This document shows, one piece after another, positions 17,365 through 25,418 of a stretch of 28,200 nt of DNA. The DNA lies in the NCBI GenBank assembly GCA_044227665.1, contig JBGAWK010000030.1, forward strand, positions 1 to 28,200, written 5' to 3'. Positions within the stretch are counted from its first letter, which is position 1; each line of letters opens with the position of its first letter. Origin of the DNA: JBGAWK01 sp044227665. GTDB lineage: Bacteria > Bacteroidota > Bacteroidia > Chitinophagales > JADIYW01. The position numbers were made by a program, and so were the translations under genes. Under the pieces are notes generated by a model. That model made no database searches. It had not been told where the DNA came from and saw only the letters and a program-made list of their open reading frames with translations.

Positions 17365-17779
17365 AAAATCTTGTATTCTATCTTTTGTACTAAAGTAATA
17401 ATCTAGTATAGAAATAATAGAATGATAATTTTATGTTAGACCATTATGTTATATTTAAAAAATACAGCACACAACAAAAAATTGGCAATAGTTGTGGTAG
17501 ATTTGGAAAAGTAAGCTTTGTGTAATAAATTACATTTGTAAATAAGTGTTGATTTGTACTAAACATGCAACCCCATGCAAGTGTAGATAAAGAATGTATA
17601 TAAAAGACCCTACTCAACTACCCCTTTTGGATGGGGGCTGCTATAGGGCATTTTTCTTTTTATTACCACATCAAAAGCCATTATTGTACCCTTAATAAAT
17701 AAATACTACTACCTTCTACATAGAGCAAGCAGCTGTGTCTTTCCTTAAAGAAGTATTCTATTATAGCTTATAGAATCTT
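17365..17779. other. 415-bp AT-rich intergenic region with a possible small RNA
   Basis: No credible coding frame. It contains a perfect -7 type box (17531-17538) and, about 70 nt further, a hairpin followed by a T-rich stretch (17608-17661), listed separately. Confidence 0.5.
17539..17661 (+). ncRNA. Candidate small RNA (weak)
   Basis: TACATTTG at 17531-17538 matches TAnnTTTG. Downstream, CCCTA (17608-17612) pairs with TAGGG (17644-17648), and inside it CCCC (17621-17624) can pair with GGGG (17632-17636 region). A stretch CATTTTTCTTTTT follows. Promoter plus terminator would define an RNA of roughly 115 nt. The -33 box is absent and the stem is interrupted, so this is only a candidate. Confidence 0.25.
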
Positions 17780-19618
17780 TCAATATTGCTGCATCTGTAG
17801 CAGATACTTATAGATGCCGTCCGTTTTGTTTAAGAGTTCCTCATGAGAGCCACTTTCTACTATTTTGCCGTGGTTGATTACAAATATTCTGTCCACATTC
17901 CTTATCGTAGATAGTCTGTGTGCAATGATAATACTGGTACGCCCCTCCATCAGGTTTTCCAATGCATGTTGTACCAATTTCTCTGACTCCGAGTCTAAAG
18001 CACTAGTTGCTTCATCGAGTAAGAGTATAGAAGGATCTTTGAGTATAGCTCTTGCAATGGCTATGCGCTGGCGTTGTCCTCCCGAAAGTTTTACCCCACG
18101 TTCACCTACCAAAGTATGGATGCCTTCGGGAAATTTCTGAATAAATTCCCAAGCATTAGCTTTCCGACATGCCTCAATGACTTCAGCATCGGTAGCATTA
18201 AGTTTTCCATATAATATATTTTCTTTTATACTGCCACCAAATAGTAATACTTCCTGAGGCACTAATGCCATATTTGCTCTAAGATTTTTTAAGTCATACT
18301 GTCGAGAGTGCTGGCCGTCAAATTGTATTTCTCCCGTGCGTATGTCGTAGAACTGTAGTAAGAGCTGAATGATGGTGGACTTTCCTGAACCAGAAGTGCC
18401 TACAAGCGCTATTTTTTCTCCAGATTTTATTTCAAAGTTTAATCTTTCAAAAATTGTAATATCAGGACGTGAGGGATAGCTAAAACACACCTCTTTGAAA
18501 GCAATATCGCCACGTAATTTTACGAAGGCAAAGTCCTCAGATACATTTTCGGCATCTTCTTCGTCTATAATATGCATAATACGCTCAGTCCCTCCGGCTA
18601 CACTTACGAGTTTGCTGCCCATTTCTCCAAGACCGCCGATAGAGGCACCGATGAATATAGAGTAAGTGATGAAAGATAAGAGCGTGCTAATACTCATTTC
18701 TCCGGATTGCACATATCCAGTAGCATAATACAACATTACCAATATCGTAGTAAAGACACCTCCAATGATAAAAGCAACAAATCCTGCTCTGAAATTGGCA
18801 GAAAATATGGCTAAGTCCATTACTCTATTGATTTGATTGCCATATCTTTTGGACTCAAATTGTTCATTTGTATAAGCTTTGACCATATTTACGCCCATAA
18901 AGGTCTCATCTACGATAGTACTTGCATCAGCAAGAGCTTGTTGGGTTCTGCCAGAATAGCGTTTTAAATATTTTGCCAAAAAAGAGATAAAAAATACTAA
19001 TATGGGCATGAGCAAAATAATAATCCCTGTAAGTTTGGGTGAGATATAAAAGATGATGCCCACACCAGCAATAAGGGTAATAATTTGCCTAACAAATTCT
19101 GACAATGTAAATGCCAGCAATTCTTGCAATAAGGTAACATCAGCATTGATGCGGCTCACTAGTGCACCTATACGGTTTTGCTCGAAAAAATAAACTGGCA
19201 TCCTTATGATTTTGTCATACAATTGCTGGCGGATATTGCGTAGTACTTTTTCGCTCACCTGGTTGGAAAAAAATATTCTCCCAAATGACGATAATGACTG
19301 GAATAATACCAAAATAAATAAAATAACCACAAAAGATAATCTGTCCTCTACAAATAGGGTCTCACCTATAAGTTCCGGCAGCAGATAAAAACTTTTGCCT
19401 TGGGCAATATCTGCCATTTTGGGCAGTAAATAGGGGAATAAAATGACAGTAATACTGGAAAGAAATAGAAATATAATACTAAAAATAAAATGTCGCTTAT
19501 AAGGCTTTATATACTTAAATATCTTAAATATCTTCTTAAATAATTCAAAAGACAGCCGAGGTCTTTTCCTATTCACGGGAGAATAGGTATCGTCTAATAT
19601 TTCGTCTTCTTTTTCCAA
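17780..19618 (-). CDS. ABC transporter, ATP-binding/permease half-transporter (ABCB/MsbA type exporter)
   Basis: A 612-residue inner-membrane half-transporter working as a homo- or heterodimer. About six transmembrane segments span 40-340 (for example HFIFSIIFLFLSSITVILFPYL, shown by positions 43-64). The nucleotide-binding domain follows: Walker A GTSGSGKST (407-415), Q-loop VPQEVLLF, signature LSGGQRQRIAIARAI (511-525), Walker B LLLDEATSALD (532-542), and H-loop IIIAHRLST. The substrate is unknown; lipid or multidrug export is typical for the group. Start is TTG 19616-19618, since the next ATG is 66 codons inside; it lies 4 nt after the DUF853 stop, so the two are co-transcribed. Confidence 0.92.
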   Translation of the reverse strand: MEKEDEILDDTYSPVNRKRPRLSFELFKKIFKIFKYIKPYKRHFIFSIIFLFLSSITVILFPYLLPKMADIAQGKSFYLLPELIGETLFVEDRLSFVVILFILVLFQSLSSFGRIFFSNQVSEKVLRNIRQQLYDKIIRMPVYFFEQNRIGALVSRINADVTLLQELLAFTLSEFVRQIITLIAGVGIIFYISPKLTGIIILLMPILVFFISFLAKYLKRYSGRTQQALADASTIVDETFMGVNMVKAYTNEQFESKRYGNQINRVMDLAIFSANFRAGFVAFIIGGVFTTILVMLYYATGYVQSGEMSISTLLSFITYSIFIGASIGGLGEMGSKLVSVAGGTERIMHIIDEEDAENVSEDFAFVKLRGDIAFKEVCFSYPSRPDITIFERLNFEIKSGEKIALVGTSGSGKSTIIQLLLQFYDIRTGEIQFDGQHSRQYDLKNLRANMALVPQEVLLFGGSIKENILYGKLNATDAEVIEACRKANAWEFIQKFPEGIHTLVGERGVKLSGGQRQRIAIARAILKDPSILLLDEATSALDSESEKLVQHALENLMEGRTSIIIAHRLSTIRNVDRIFVINHGKIVESGSHEELLNKTDGIYKYLLQMQQY

Positions 19619-19622
19619 AATA

Positions 19623-21164
19623 TTATTTAAACATGTTTTTTACACTGCTTTTCAATATGCCCAGGAGACCACGTGTTACTTCTCTCGTAATTGTGGTACT
19701 TAACCTCTTCGCCATAGGACTTTGTAGTACTTCTGCTACCGTAGATTTTTCTTCTTGCTTAGGCTTGGCAGCAGTAGTTGGCTTACTACTAGTTTCATGA
19801 TTTTGTGCGGATTGCATTTTAGCACCTAGAATTTCGTAAGCACTTTCCCTGTTTACTTCCTCTTTATACTTGTGGTACAGTGGCGAATTTTGCAAGAGCG
19901 TATGTTTCTCAGCGTCTGTAATAATATCCATTCTCGACTGAGGTGGCGACATAAGTGTATGTACCAATGGCGTAGGTATGCCTTTCTCATTAAGCACAGT
20001 AACAAAAGCCTCCCCTATGCCTAATTGTGTTATTAATTCATCTACATCATAATGATTGGTTTCGGGATAGTTTTCGGCTACCATCTTTATTGCCTTCCTA
20101 TCGTTGGCGGTAAAGGCTCTAAGTGCATGTTGTATCTTCATGCCTAATTGGCTAAGTACGGATTCAGGAATATCTGTAGGATTTTGGGTGCAAAAGAATA
20201 TCCCCACACCTTTAGAGCGTATTAATTTAACTATAGTTTCTATCTGTGTCTGCAATGCTTTGGAAGCTTCATTGAATACGAGATGAGCTTCATCTATAAA
20301 TATCACTAGCTCAGGCAAATCGCTATCACCTCTTTCGGGCATTTTCTCATATACTTCTGCTAGCATTTGCAGCATAAAGGTAGAGAAGAGCTTGGGTTGG
20401 TTTTGGATATCGTTGACACGAATCACATGGATATAACCCCGACCTTGACTATCCTTACGTAAGAAGTCTTCAATGTCGAAAGATTTTTCACCAAAAAATA
20501 TAGCGGCACCTTGAGTTTCTAATTCTATGATTTTTCTTTGTATTGTTCCTATCGTAGCAGGACTTATCATGCCATACTGTGCCTCTATTGCTGCTTTCCC
20601 GTCACCTGTAAGATACTGCAAGACTTTCTTCATGTCTTCCAAATCTAAGAGAGGCAAGCCATTGTCATCACAATACTTGAATATCATTGCCACTACACTC
20701 TCTTGCGTATCGTTCAGCCCCAGTATCTTAGATAAGAGTACAGGACCAAACTCACTTACTGTAGCCCGCAAGCGCACACCGTCTTGTGCTGAAAGGCTCA
20801 TGAGTTCCACTGGAAATCCAGCAGCATTCCAATTGTCTCCTATTGCTTTTACCCGCTCCTCGATCTTGGGATTGAGAACACCAGGCATAGATATACCGCT
20901 GAAGTCGCCCTTAATATCCAGCATCACTACACCTACCCCATTTTCTGAAAGCTTTTCCGACAATTTTTGCAAGGTCTTCGTCTTTCCCGTACCCGTAGCT
21001 CCTGCGACTAAGCCATGTCTGTTAAAAGTTTTAAGAGGTGCTTTTACTTGCAATTGTGGTATGGAAGAACCACCATACATTGCACCACCCAATATTATAG
21101 AAGCACCACCAAAATTGTAGCCTTCCTGAATTTCTTTGTTGAAATTTTCTAATGATGTACTCAT
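19623..21164 (-). CDS. DUF853 / HerA-like helicase C-terminal ATPase (YjgR family)
   Basis: A cytoplasmic ATPase of the HerA-FtsK superfamily. Walker A is GATGTGKTKT (55-64), Walker B is LVIFIDEAHLVF (about 285-296), and the sensor region is FFCTQNPTDIPESVLSQLGMKIQHALRAFT, shown at roughly 325-354. DUF853 family features are MLDIKGDFSG and LSKILGLNDTQESV. The C-terminal tail from about 450 is low-complexity and variable. The 513 residues match the family. The cellular role is not established; HerA relatives act in DNA pumping and repair. It is followed after 4 nt by the ABC exporter. Start is ATG 21162-21164. Confidence 0.9.
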   Translation of the reverse strand: MSTSLENFNKEIQEGYNFGGASIILGGAMYGGSSIPQLQVKAPLKTFNRHGLVAGATGTGKTKTLQKLSEKLSENGVGVVMLDIKGDFSGISMPGVLNPKIEERVKAIGDNWNAAGFPVELMSLSAQDGVRLRATVSEFGPVLLSKILGLNDTQESVVAMIFKYCDDNGLPLLDLEDMKKVLQYLTGDGKAAIEAQYGMISPATIGTIQRKIIELETQGAAIFFGEKSFDIEDFLRKDSQGRGYIHVIRVNDIQNQPKLFSTFMLQMLAEVYEKMPERGDSDLPELVIFIDEAHLVFNEASKALQTQIETIVKLIRSKGVGIFFCTQNPTDIPESVLSQLGMKIQHALRAFTANDRKAIKMVAENYPETNHYDVDELITQLGIGEAFVTVLNEKGIPTPLVHTLMSPPQSRMDIITDAEKHTLLQNSPLYHKYKEEVNRESAYEILGAKMQSAQNHETSSKPTTAAKPKQEEKSTVAEVLQSPMAKRLSTTITREVTRGLLGILKSSVKNMFK

Positions 21165-21183
21165 TGTTGTTATAAATAAAAAG

Positions 21184-21191
21184 CAAAAATA
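21184..21191 (-). promoter_or_regulatory. Putative -7 box for the DUF853-ABC exporter operon
   Basis: Minus strand TATTTTTG fits TAnnTTTG, 19 nt before the ATG at 21164. In an AT-rich gap such a match can arise by chance. Confidence 0.35.
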
Positions 21192-21287
21192 AGGTATTGT
21201 GGAAAAGAATGACTGTCGTAGGAAACTTATTCCTAAAAAAAAGACTTTTGGATAATATTATATTTACATTTACAAAAAAAATGATTT

Positions 21288-21716
21288 ATGTTTGAAGAAC
21301 TAATAAGTAAAATCGAGACTACCGTACAGACACAACTACAAGAAAGATTTGGCATAGATTCGCAGCAGGCTACGGATTCCTTTAATGTAGTAAAAGATAA
21401 TATTAGTGGGGTCTTCAAAAATGGGTTTAACCCCCAAGATATACTACAGAACTTTAGTAATCTGGAAAATTCAGAAACAATAAAAAACCTAAAAACAGGA
21501 ATACTTTCTCAGCTACAAGACAAAGTAGGGCTAAGTGAGGAAACAGCGCAAAAAGTCAATGACTTTTCTTTGGCTGAAATCATGAAGAACGTAACTGCCG
21601 AAATAAGTGGCGAAGACGGAAAACCGGATTTACAGAAGATTATGGCTAAATTTAATTTGGAAGACCTCCAAAAGATGGCCGGAAATATGCTTGGAAACAT
21701 TTTTAATAAACAATAA
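21288..21716 (+). CDS. Small helical hypothetical protein
   Basis: 142 residues, no signal peptide or membrane segment, rich in Gln, Asn and amphipathic helices. Two similar halves are suggested by QDILQNFSNLENSETIKNL and LQKIMAKFNLEDLQKMAGNM, each a helix followed by a phi-rich turn. The central GLSEETAQKVNDFSLAEIMK resembles the repeat units of DUF937/YidB-like proteins, but I cannot assign the family firmly. It is followed after 11 nt by the DUF4332 gene, and a strong terminator follows that, so the two form a short operon. The start ATG 21288 is chosen because the ATG at 21281 runs into a stop after four codons. Confidence 0.65.
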   Translation: MFEELISKIETTVQTQLQERFGIDSQQATDSFNVVKDNISGVFKNGFNPQDILQNFSNLENSETIKNLKTGILSQLQDKVGLSEETAQKVNDFSLAEIMKNVTAEISGEDGKPDLQKIMAKFNLEDLQKMAGNMLGNIFNKQ

Positions 21717-21727
21717 AATATTTAATT

Positions 21728-22132
21728 ATGGCTAAAATTGAAGAAATTGAAGGCATTGGCGAAGCTATTGGCGCAAAACTACGTGCTGCAGGTGTAAATA
21801 CTGTAGAAGGACTATTAGAGGCAGGAGCAAGCCCTAAGGGTAGAAAAGAATTGGAAGCAGCTACGGGCATAGATGCCTCAAGAATCCTAGGATGGGTGAA
21901 CAAAGCTGACCTTTGCAGAATCAAAGGTGTGAGTACACAATACTCCGATCTTTTGGAGGCAGCAGGTGTAGATACTGTGAAAGAACTTAGAAACAGAAAA
22001 GCAGATAACTTGGCAGCTAAAATGGAAGAAGTAAATGCAGCAAGAAATCTAGTAAACCGCACACCATCTGCTAAGGTGGTAGCAGACTGGGTAGAGCAGG
22101 CAAAAAGCTTAGAACCCAAAGTCAGTTATTAA
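21728..22132 (+). CDS. DUF4332 helix-hairpin-helix protein
   Basis: 134 residues with two helix-hairpin-helix pairs: IEGIGEAIGAKLRAAGVNTVEGLL (7-30, shown by position) and LCRIKGVSTQYSDLLEAAGVDTVKEL. The second is the typical DUF4332 unit, followed by LRNRKADNLAAKMEEVN and a C-terminal VADWVEQAKSL. The GIG-type hairpins suggest non-specific DNA binding as in other HhH proteins, although no enzyme domain is attached. It is the second gene of a two-gene operon ending in a terminator 23 nt past the stop. Confidence 0.85.
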   Translation: MAKIEEIEGIGEAIGAKLRAAGVNTVEGLLEAGASPKGRKELEAATGIDASRILGWVNKADLCRIKGVSTQYSDLLEAAGVDTVKELRNRKADNLAAKMEEVNAARNLVNRTPSAKVVADWVEQAKSLEPKVSY

Positions 22133-22155
22133 CTTTTTATCCAAAATAATTGAGG

Positions 22156-22181
22156 AGGCTGTTCGCAAGGGCAGCCTTTTT
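22156..22181 (+). terminator. Rho-independent terminator after the DUF4332 gene
   Basis: A 9-bp stem (22156-22164 with 22169-22177, two G-U pairs) closed by a GCAA tetraloop and followed by five T. It lies 23 nt after the stop codon. Confidence 0.9.
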
Positions 22182-22239
22182 GTTTTATATAAGTTAAAAA
22201 ATAAAAACCTGAATATTGTAGCATGTTTTTTGTCTAATA

Positions 22240-22803
22240 ATGTATATGAATTTAGAGGCACTAAAAGATAAATATTTCAATACCACAACTACTACAAAAA
22301 GAAATTTAGAGGCAATTAATGAAGAAACTTGGCAGATATTAACGGAGCATGCTATAAATACCTGCTATAGCGATGATACATTTGCGACCTATACTGCGCG
22401 CGAGCAAATGCTAGCATTCGTATATACCTTATTCCAGGGCTATTCTCTATATGAAGAGTTTCTTCATGAAATTCATTTTTACGATATCAAGAATTTTAAG
22501 ATATTAAAGAATTCTTCAATTACATTTATAAAAGACAATATAGATTATGGAACTTCCATAGGAGAAATTCAGGCACGTACTTGGTGGAGTCGTCAGTATC
22601 CCGATATTATTGTAGCTGCCATATTGGGATTGAGCTACCTCTGGATAAAAGATACGTCTTCAAATAAAGAACAAACCGATGCTGGAATAGACAAATTTAT
22701 TAATTGGATATACGATATTATGCAGCCTAATGCTATTGATAGCGGCATAGGCGTAATTCAATACTTAGTAGAATTAAAGCAACAACATGGCAGAACAAAA
22801 TAG
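22240..22803 (+). CDS. TetR C-terminal/COQ9-like helical protein, partner of ABC1 kinase
   Basis: 187 residues, all helical. From memory it resembles proteins annotated as TetR family with a special C-terminal domain that precede ABC1/UbiB kinase genes in Bacteroidota. The shared pattern is TAREQMLAFVYTLFQGY (about 51-67), a tryptophan-rich middle, and LGLSYLWIKDTSSNKEQTDAGIDKFINWIYDIM near the C-terminal end (about 127-159). The expected N-terminal helix-turn-helix is missing: only about 25 residues precede the core, and a stop codon at 22219-22221 closes the frame upstream. The last 17 nt overlap the kinase gene, which implies translational coupling. A non-regulatory, COQ9-like lipid-binding role is an inference. 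Confidence 0.55.
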   Translation: MYMNLEALKDKYFNTTTTTKRNLEAINEETWQILTEHAINTCYSDDTFATYTAREQMLAFVYTLFQGYSLYEEFLHEIHFYDIKNFKILKNSSITFIKDNIDYGTSIGEIQARTWWSRQYPDIIVAAILGLSYLWIKDTSSNKEQTDAGIDKFINWIYDIMQPNAIDSGIGVIQYLVELKQQHGRTK

Positions 22804-24097
22804 AATCCCTACAAGCAAGGTACAACGTGCAGGCAAATTCATCAAGACAGGGGTAAAAGTAGGTGCCAACTATGCTGGTCATTACATGAAAAAGATGATA
22901 AATCAACCTGTGGATGAGGATGCCCTTTCTAGGAAAAATGCAGAAGAGATATTTAATACACTTTCCCAACTCAAAGGCAGTGCCCTGAAAATCGCTCAAA
23001 TGATGAGTATGGATACGGGTATCCTTCCCAAGGCGTATGCAGAAAGATTCGCTGCTGCCCAGAATTCAGCTATGGCATTATCTGCTCCTATGGTCATGAA
23101 TACCTTTATCAAAAATTTTGGCAAAACACCCCAACAGGTTTTTGACAAATTCAATATGCAGGCATCTTTTGCGGCATCTATAGGTCAGGTACATGAAGCC
23201 TACAAGGATAGAGAACGTCTAGCTGTAAAGGTGCAGTATCCTGGTGTAGCTGATAGTATCAAAAGTGATATAGCCCTCGTGAAACCTATATTATTACGTG
23301 TGGCAGGCGTGAGCCAAGCCGCCGCCGCACCCTACATAGAAGAAATAGAAACTAGGCTTATTGAAGAAACCGACTATGAGCAGGAATTGGCTAATGGCAT
23401 AGAAATGAAAGATAATGCCTTTCATGTTCCCAATGTAGTCGTTCCTACCTATTTTCCCGAATTATCCAATAAGCGTATCCTTACGATGGGATGGCTAGAT
23501 GGAAAAAGTCTCAACGACTTCATTGCAGAAGAACAAAATAAAGAAGTACGAACCAAAATTGGTCAGACCATACTGGATTTTGTACATTATCAGATACATG
23601 AAAAAAAACGCTTCCATGCGGACTTACATCCTGGCAACTTCTTAGTTACAAAGGACAATCAGTTGGGTGTTTTAGATTTCGGCTGTATGAAGTCTTTGCC
23701 TGAGGATTTCTATAAGCAATATTTTTCACTAGCAAAGCCTGAGGTGCGTAATGATGAAAATAAGCTTAGAGAAGTATTGAAAAACTTGGATATGCTACGT
23801 TTACAGGATACACCTGAGCAAGATAGGCTATTTTTTGAAGTTACTAAAGCCTCTATTGATGTGATTGCACTACCCATGTTGCAAGATAGATTTTACTTTG
23901 GCGACAAAAGATATGCAGCACAACTCATGGCACATGGAGAGTCAATTTTTAACGACAAAAGTTTTCGCAATGATGATGCTTTGCGAGGTTCTAAACATGG
24001 AATATACTTGCACCGCACTTTTTTGGGATTGTTCACCATTCTCCAAAAATTGGATGTAACCTTGAATATTGACAGAGGATTTATTAGCAAATTGTAA
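22787..24097 (+). CDS. ABC1/UbiB-family atypical protein kinase-like protein
   Basis: A 436-residue member of the ABC1/ADCK/UbiB family, ATPases tied to isoprenoid lipid and quinone handling. Visible are the family N-terminal motif KGSALKIAQM (63-72, the KxGQ variant with A), the alanine-rich loop FAASIGQVHEA (128-138), the nucleotide-binding lysine in AVKVQYPG (146-153), the catalytic loop HADLHPGN (277-284), and LDFG (296-299). A typical C-terminal membrane anchor is not obvious. It overlaps the preceding TetR/COQ9-like gene by 17 nt. Menaquinone, the usual quinone in this phylum, is a possible connection but untested. Confidence 0.9.
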   Translation: MAEQNRIPTSKVQRAGKFIKTGVKVGANYAGHYMKKMINQPVDEDALSRKNAEEIFNTLSQLKGSALKIAQMMSMDTGILPKAYAERFAAAQNSAMALSAPMVMNTFIKNFGKTPQQVFDKFNMQASFAASIGQVHEAYKDRERLAVKVQYPGVADSIKSDIALVKPILLRVAGVSQAAAAPYIEEIETRLIEETDYEQELANGIEMKDNAFHVPNVVVPTYFPELSNKRILTMGWLDGKSLNDFIAEEQNKEVRTKIGQTILDFVHYQIHEKKRFHADLHPGNFLVTKDNQLGVLDFGCMKSLPEDFYKQYFSLAKPEVRNDENKLREVLKNLDMLRLQDTPEQDRLFFEVTKASIDVIALPMLQDRFYFGDKRYAAQLMAHGESIFNDKSFRNDDALRGSKHGIYLHRTFLGLFTILQKLDVTLNIDRGFISKL

Positions 24098-24125
24098 ATC
24101 GCTTCAAATTTTAGAGAATAAATAT

Positions 24126-24133
24126 TACATTTG
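24126..24133 (+). promoter_or_regulatory. Putative -7 box of the tRNA-Met gene
   Basis: TACATTTG, a perfect TAnnTTTG, ends 11 nt before the tRNA 5' end, the spacing expected for a stand-alone tRNA promoter. Confidence 0.55.
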
Positions 24134-24144
24134 CAGCCTCAATC

Positions 24145-24218
24145 GGCGAGGTAGCTCAGACGGTTAGAGCGCAGGATTCATAACCCTGAGGTCACGGGTT
24201 CGATTCCCGTCTTCGCTA
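24145..24218 (+). tRNA. tRNA-Met (CAT anticodon), elongator type
   Basis: A 74-nt cloverleaf. The acceptor stem pairs 24145-24151 with 24211-24217 (two G-U pairs), the D stem is GCTC/GAGC, the anticodon loop TTCATAA has CAT at 34-36, and the T arm is ACGGG-TTCGATT-CCCGT. The bottom anticodon-stem pair is A-C. There is no run of G-C pairs in the anticodon stem as in the initiator, so this is elongator Met, or an Ile2 tRNA if the cytidine is lysidinylated. CCA is not encoded. The last 15 nt are repeated at 27659-27673, marking it as an integration target. Confidence 0.93.
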
Positions 24219-24271
24219 CTATAATTATCCTTGTCTTTATTGGTAGGTGTACAATAAGACAAGGATTTTTT
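24204..24271 (+). repeat. Left 68-bp direct repeat (putative attL, within intact tRNA-Met)
   Basis: Identical over 68 bp to 27659-27726. It comprises the last 15 nt of the tRNA, the spacer and the whole tRNA terminator including six T. The sequences diverge immediately on both sides. A repeat made of a tRNA 3' end is the classic crossover footprint of tyrosine-recombinase elements. Confidence 0.9.
24227..24271 (+). terminator. tRNA-Met terminator
   Basis: A very long stem (24227-24242 with 24252-24266, one bulged T, 9-nt loop) followed by six T, nine nucleotides after the tRNA 3' end. It is duplicated at 27682-27726. Confidence 0.9.
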
Positions 24272-24409
24272 GTTATATAGTAGATGCAAAATTCATATTT
24301 TTGATATTTCTTATTCAAAAAATAAAGTCTATAGTATACGGGGTATGAAGGTGATTTGATGATTTAGAGCCTCAATTTTAATTTCTATAATTTTTAAAAG
24401 AAAACCAAA

Positions 24410-25102
24410 ATGAATATAAGCCACATAAGTAAAGAAGAAATTCAAAAGGGTGAACACCTAAAAGGTCAGGACATCAGAGAAGGCATTTTTAACCTTATCA
24501 AATCTGAGCATCCCGACTTTGACAAAGACAGTTACATTACTGTAGCTGAACTCAACCAATATAGACGACTATATTTAACCTCATTAATCATTCAAGAAAA
24601 AGGAGAATTAGCAATCATTGACAGAGATGTAATGAATGCTATAAAAAACAACGCAATCCTTTCAGAAAATATTCAAGATGAAATTGAAGCCGAACTTACT
24701 TTTGGACAAAAAATTGCCGACAGAGTTGCTGCATTTGGTGGTAGCTGGACTTTTATTATTACATTCTTTTCATTCATTTTAATATGGATGATAATTAACA
24801 TTTGGTTTTTAGCTGCAAAACCATTTGACCCATATCCCTTTATTCTTCTTAACCTGATACTTTCTTGTTTGGCAGCCATACAAGCTCCTATAATTATGAT
24901 GAGCCAAAACAGACAAGAACAAAAAGATAGACAAAGAAGCGAACATGATTATAAAATCAACTTGAAAGCAGAACTTGAAATCAAGCTACTGAACGAGAAA
25001 ATTGACCATTTGCTTGTTCATCAAAATAAAAAATTATTGGAAATACAAGAAGTTCAAATTGACTACTTGGAAGACCTATTGAAGGAAATGAAAAAGAAAT
25101 AA
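24410..25102 (+). CDS. DUF1003 family membrane protein
   Basis: 230 residues. The DUF1003 core starts near residue 102: FGQKIADRVAAFGGSWTFII, then a transmembrane helix (about 112-136), KPFDPYPFILLNLILSCLAAIQAPIIMMSQNRQEQKDR with the second helix (about 140-168, shown by position), and EHDYKINLKAELEI. A long charged, probably coiled-coil tail follows (about 180-230). The first 100 residues are soluble; the SEHPDFDKDSYITVAELNQYR part may form a small module. Function of the family is unknown. It lies on the opposite strand from the phage genes and just inside the left repeat, so it is likely cargo of the insert. Confidence 0.9.
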   Translation: MNISHISKEEIQKGEHLKGQDIREGIFNLIKSEHPDFDKDSYITVAELNQYRRLYLTSLIIQEKGELAIIDRDVMNAIKNNAILSENIQDEIEAELTFGQKIADRVAAFGGSWTFIITFFSFILIWMIINIWFLAAKPFDPYPFILLNLILSCLAAIQAPIIMMSQNRQEQKDRQRSEHDYKINLKAELEIKLLNEKIDHLLVHQNKKLLEIQEVQIDYLEDLLKEMKKK

Positions 25103-25418
25103 AATTAGAAAATCGCAAACAGAAACTTACATCATTCCCTAACTTCTTCTACAGACTTGGGCATTATCTACCATCTAAGTTTATAGATAGCAGCAATCCA
25201 ATTAGCTCTCATCTCAATTAAATTAGTCAAAAATTCAAACCATCTTCAAGATGTCGTGTTCTTTGTAAAATTTGCACTTTTTACAATTATGAGATTTTTG
25301 ACAAATTCATAAAAGTTGTTTATATTTGCATTGCGTGCGACATAGACCAAGCAATTGGCACTACTTAAACGCAAGTTCGGGATAGGGCAATACTTCGAGT
25401 AGATCCTATCCCATTTTT
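25103..25418. other. 316-bp gap between DUF1003 and MuF-toxin genes; small-RNA locus
   Basis: No convincing coding frame on either strand. The right third holds a promoter and a terminator that define a candidate small RNA. The left two thirds show nothing I recognise, and no immunity gene. Confidence 0.6.
25297..25328 (+). promoter_or_regulatory. Complete Bacteroidota-type promoter of the candidate small RNA
   Basis: TTTG (25297-25300), a 20-nt spacer, and TATATTTG (25321-25328): both boxes of the sigma-ABfr type consensus at the normal spacing. It is the best promoter in the window. Confidence 0.7.

Larger units (their letters stand above)
24098..24409. other. Gap between ABC1 kinase and DUF1003 gene: tRNA, terminator, repeat
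   Basis: Holds the tRNA-Met gene with its promoter box, its terminator, and the left 68-bp repeat. From 24272 to 24409 I see no further feature. Confidence 0.7.

Noticed and set aside
20527..21120. 197-codon plus-strand open frame opposite the DUF853 gene
   Set aside because: It is the antisense of a well-recognised ATPase gene and its translation shows no family features.
25130..25235. Minus-strand stretch reading like a few residues of an IS4-type transposase
   Set aside because: Interrupted by stops after about 16 codons, without inverted repeats or target duplication; likely chance.
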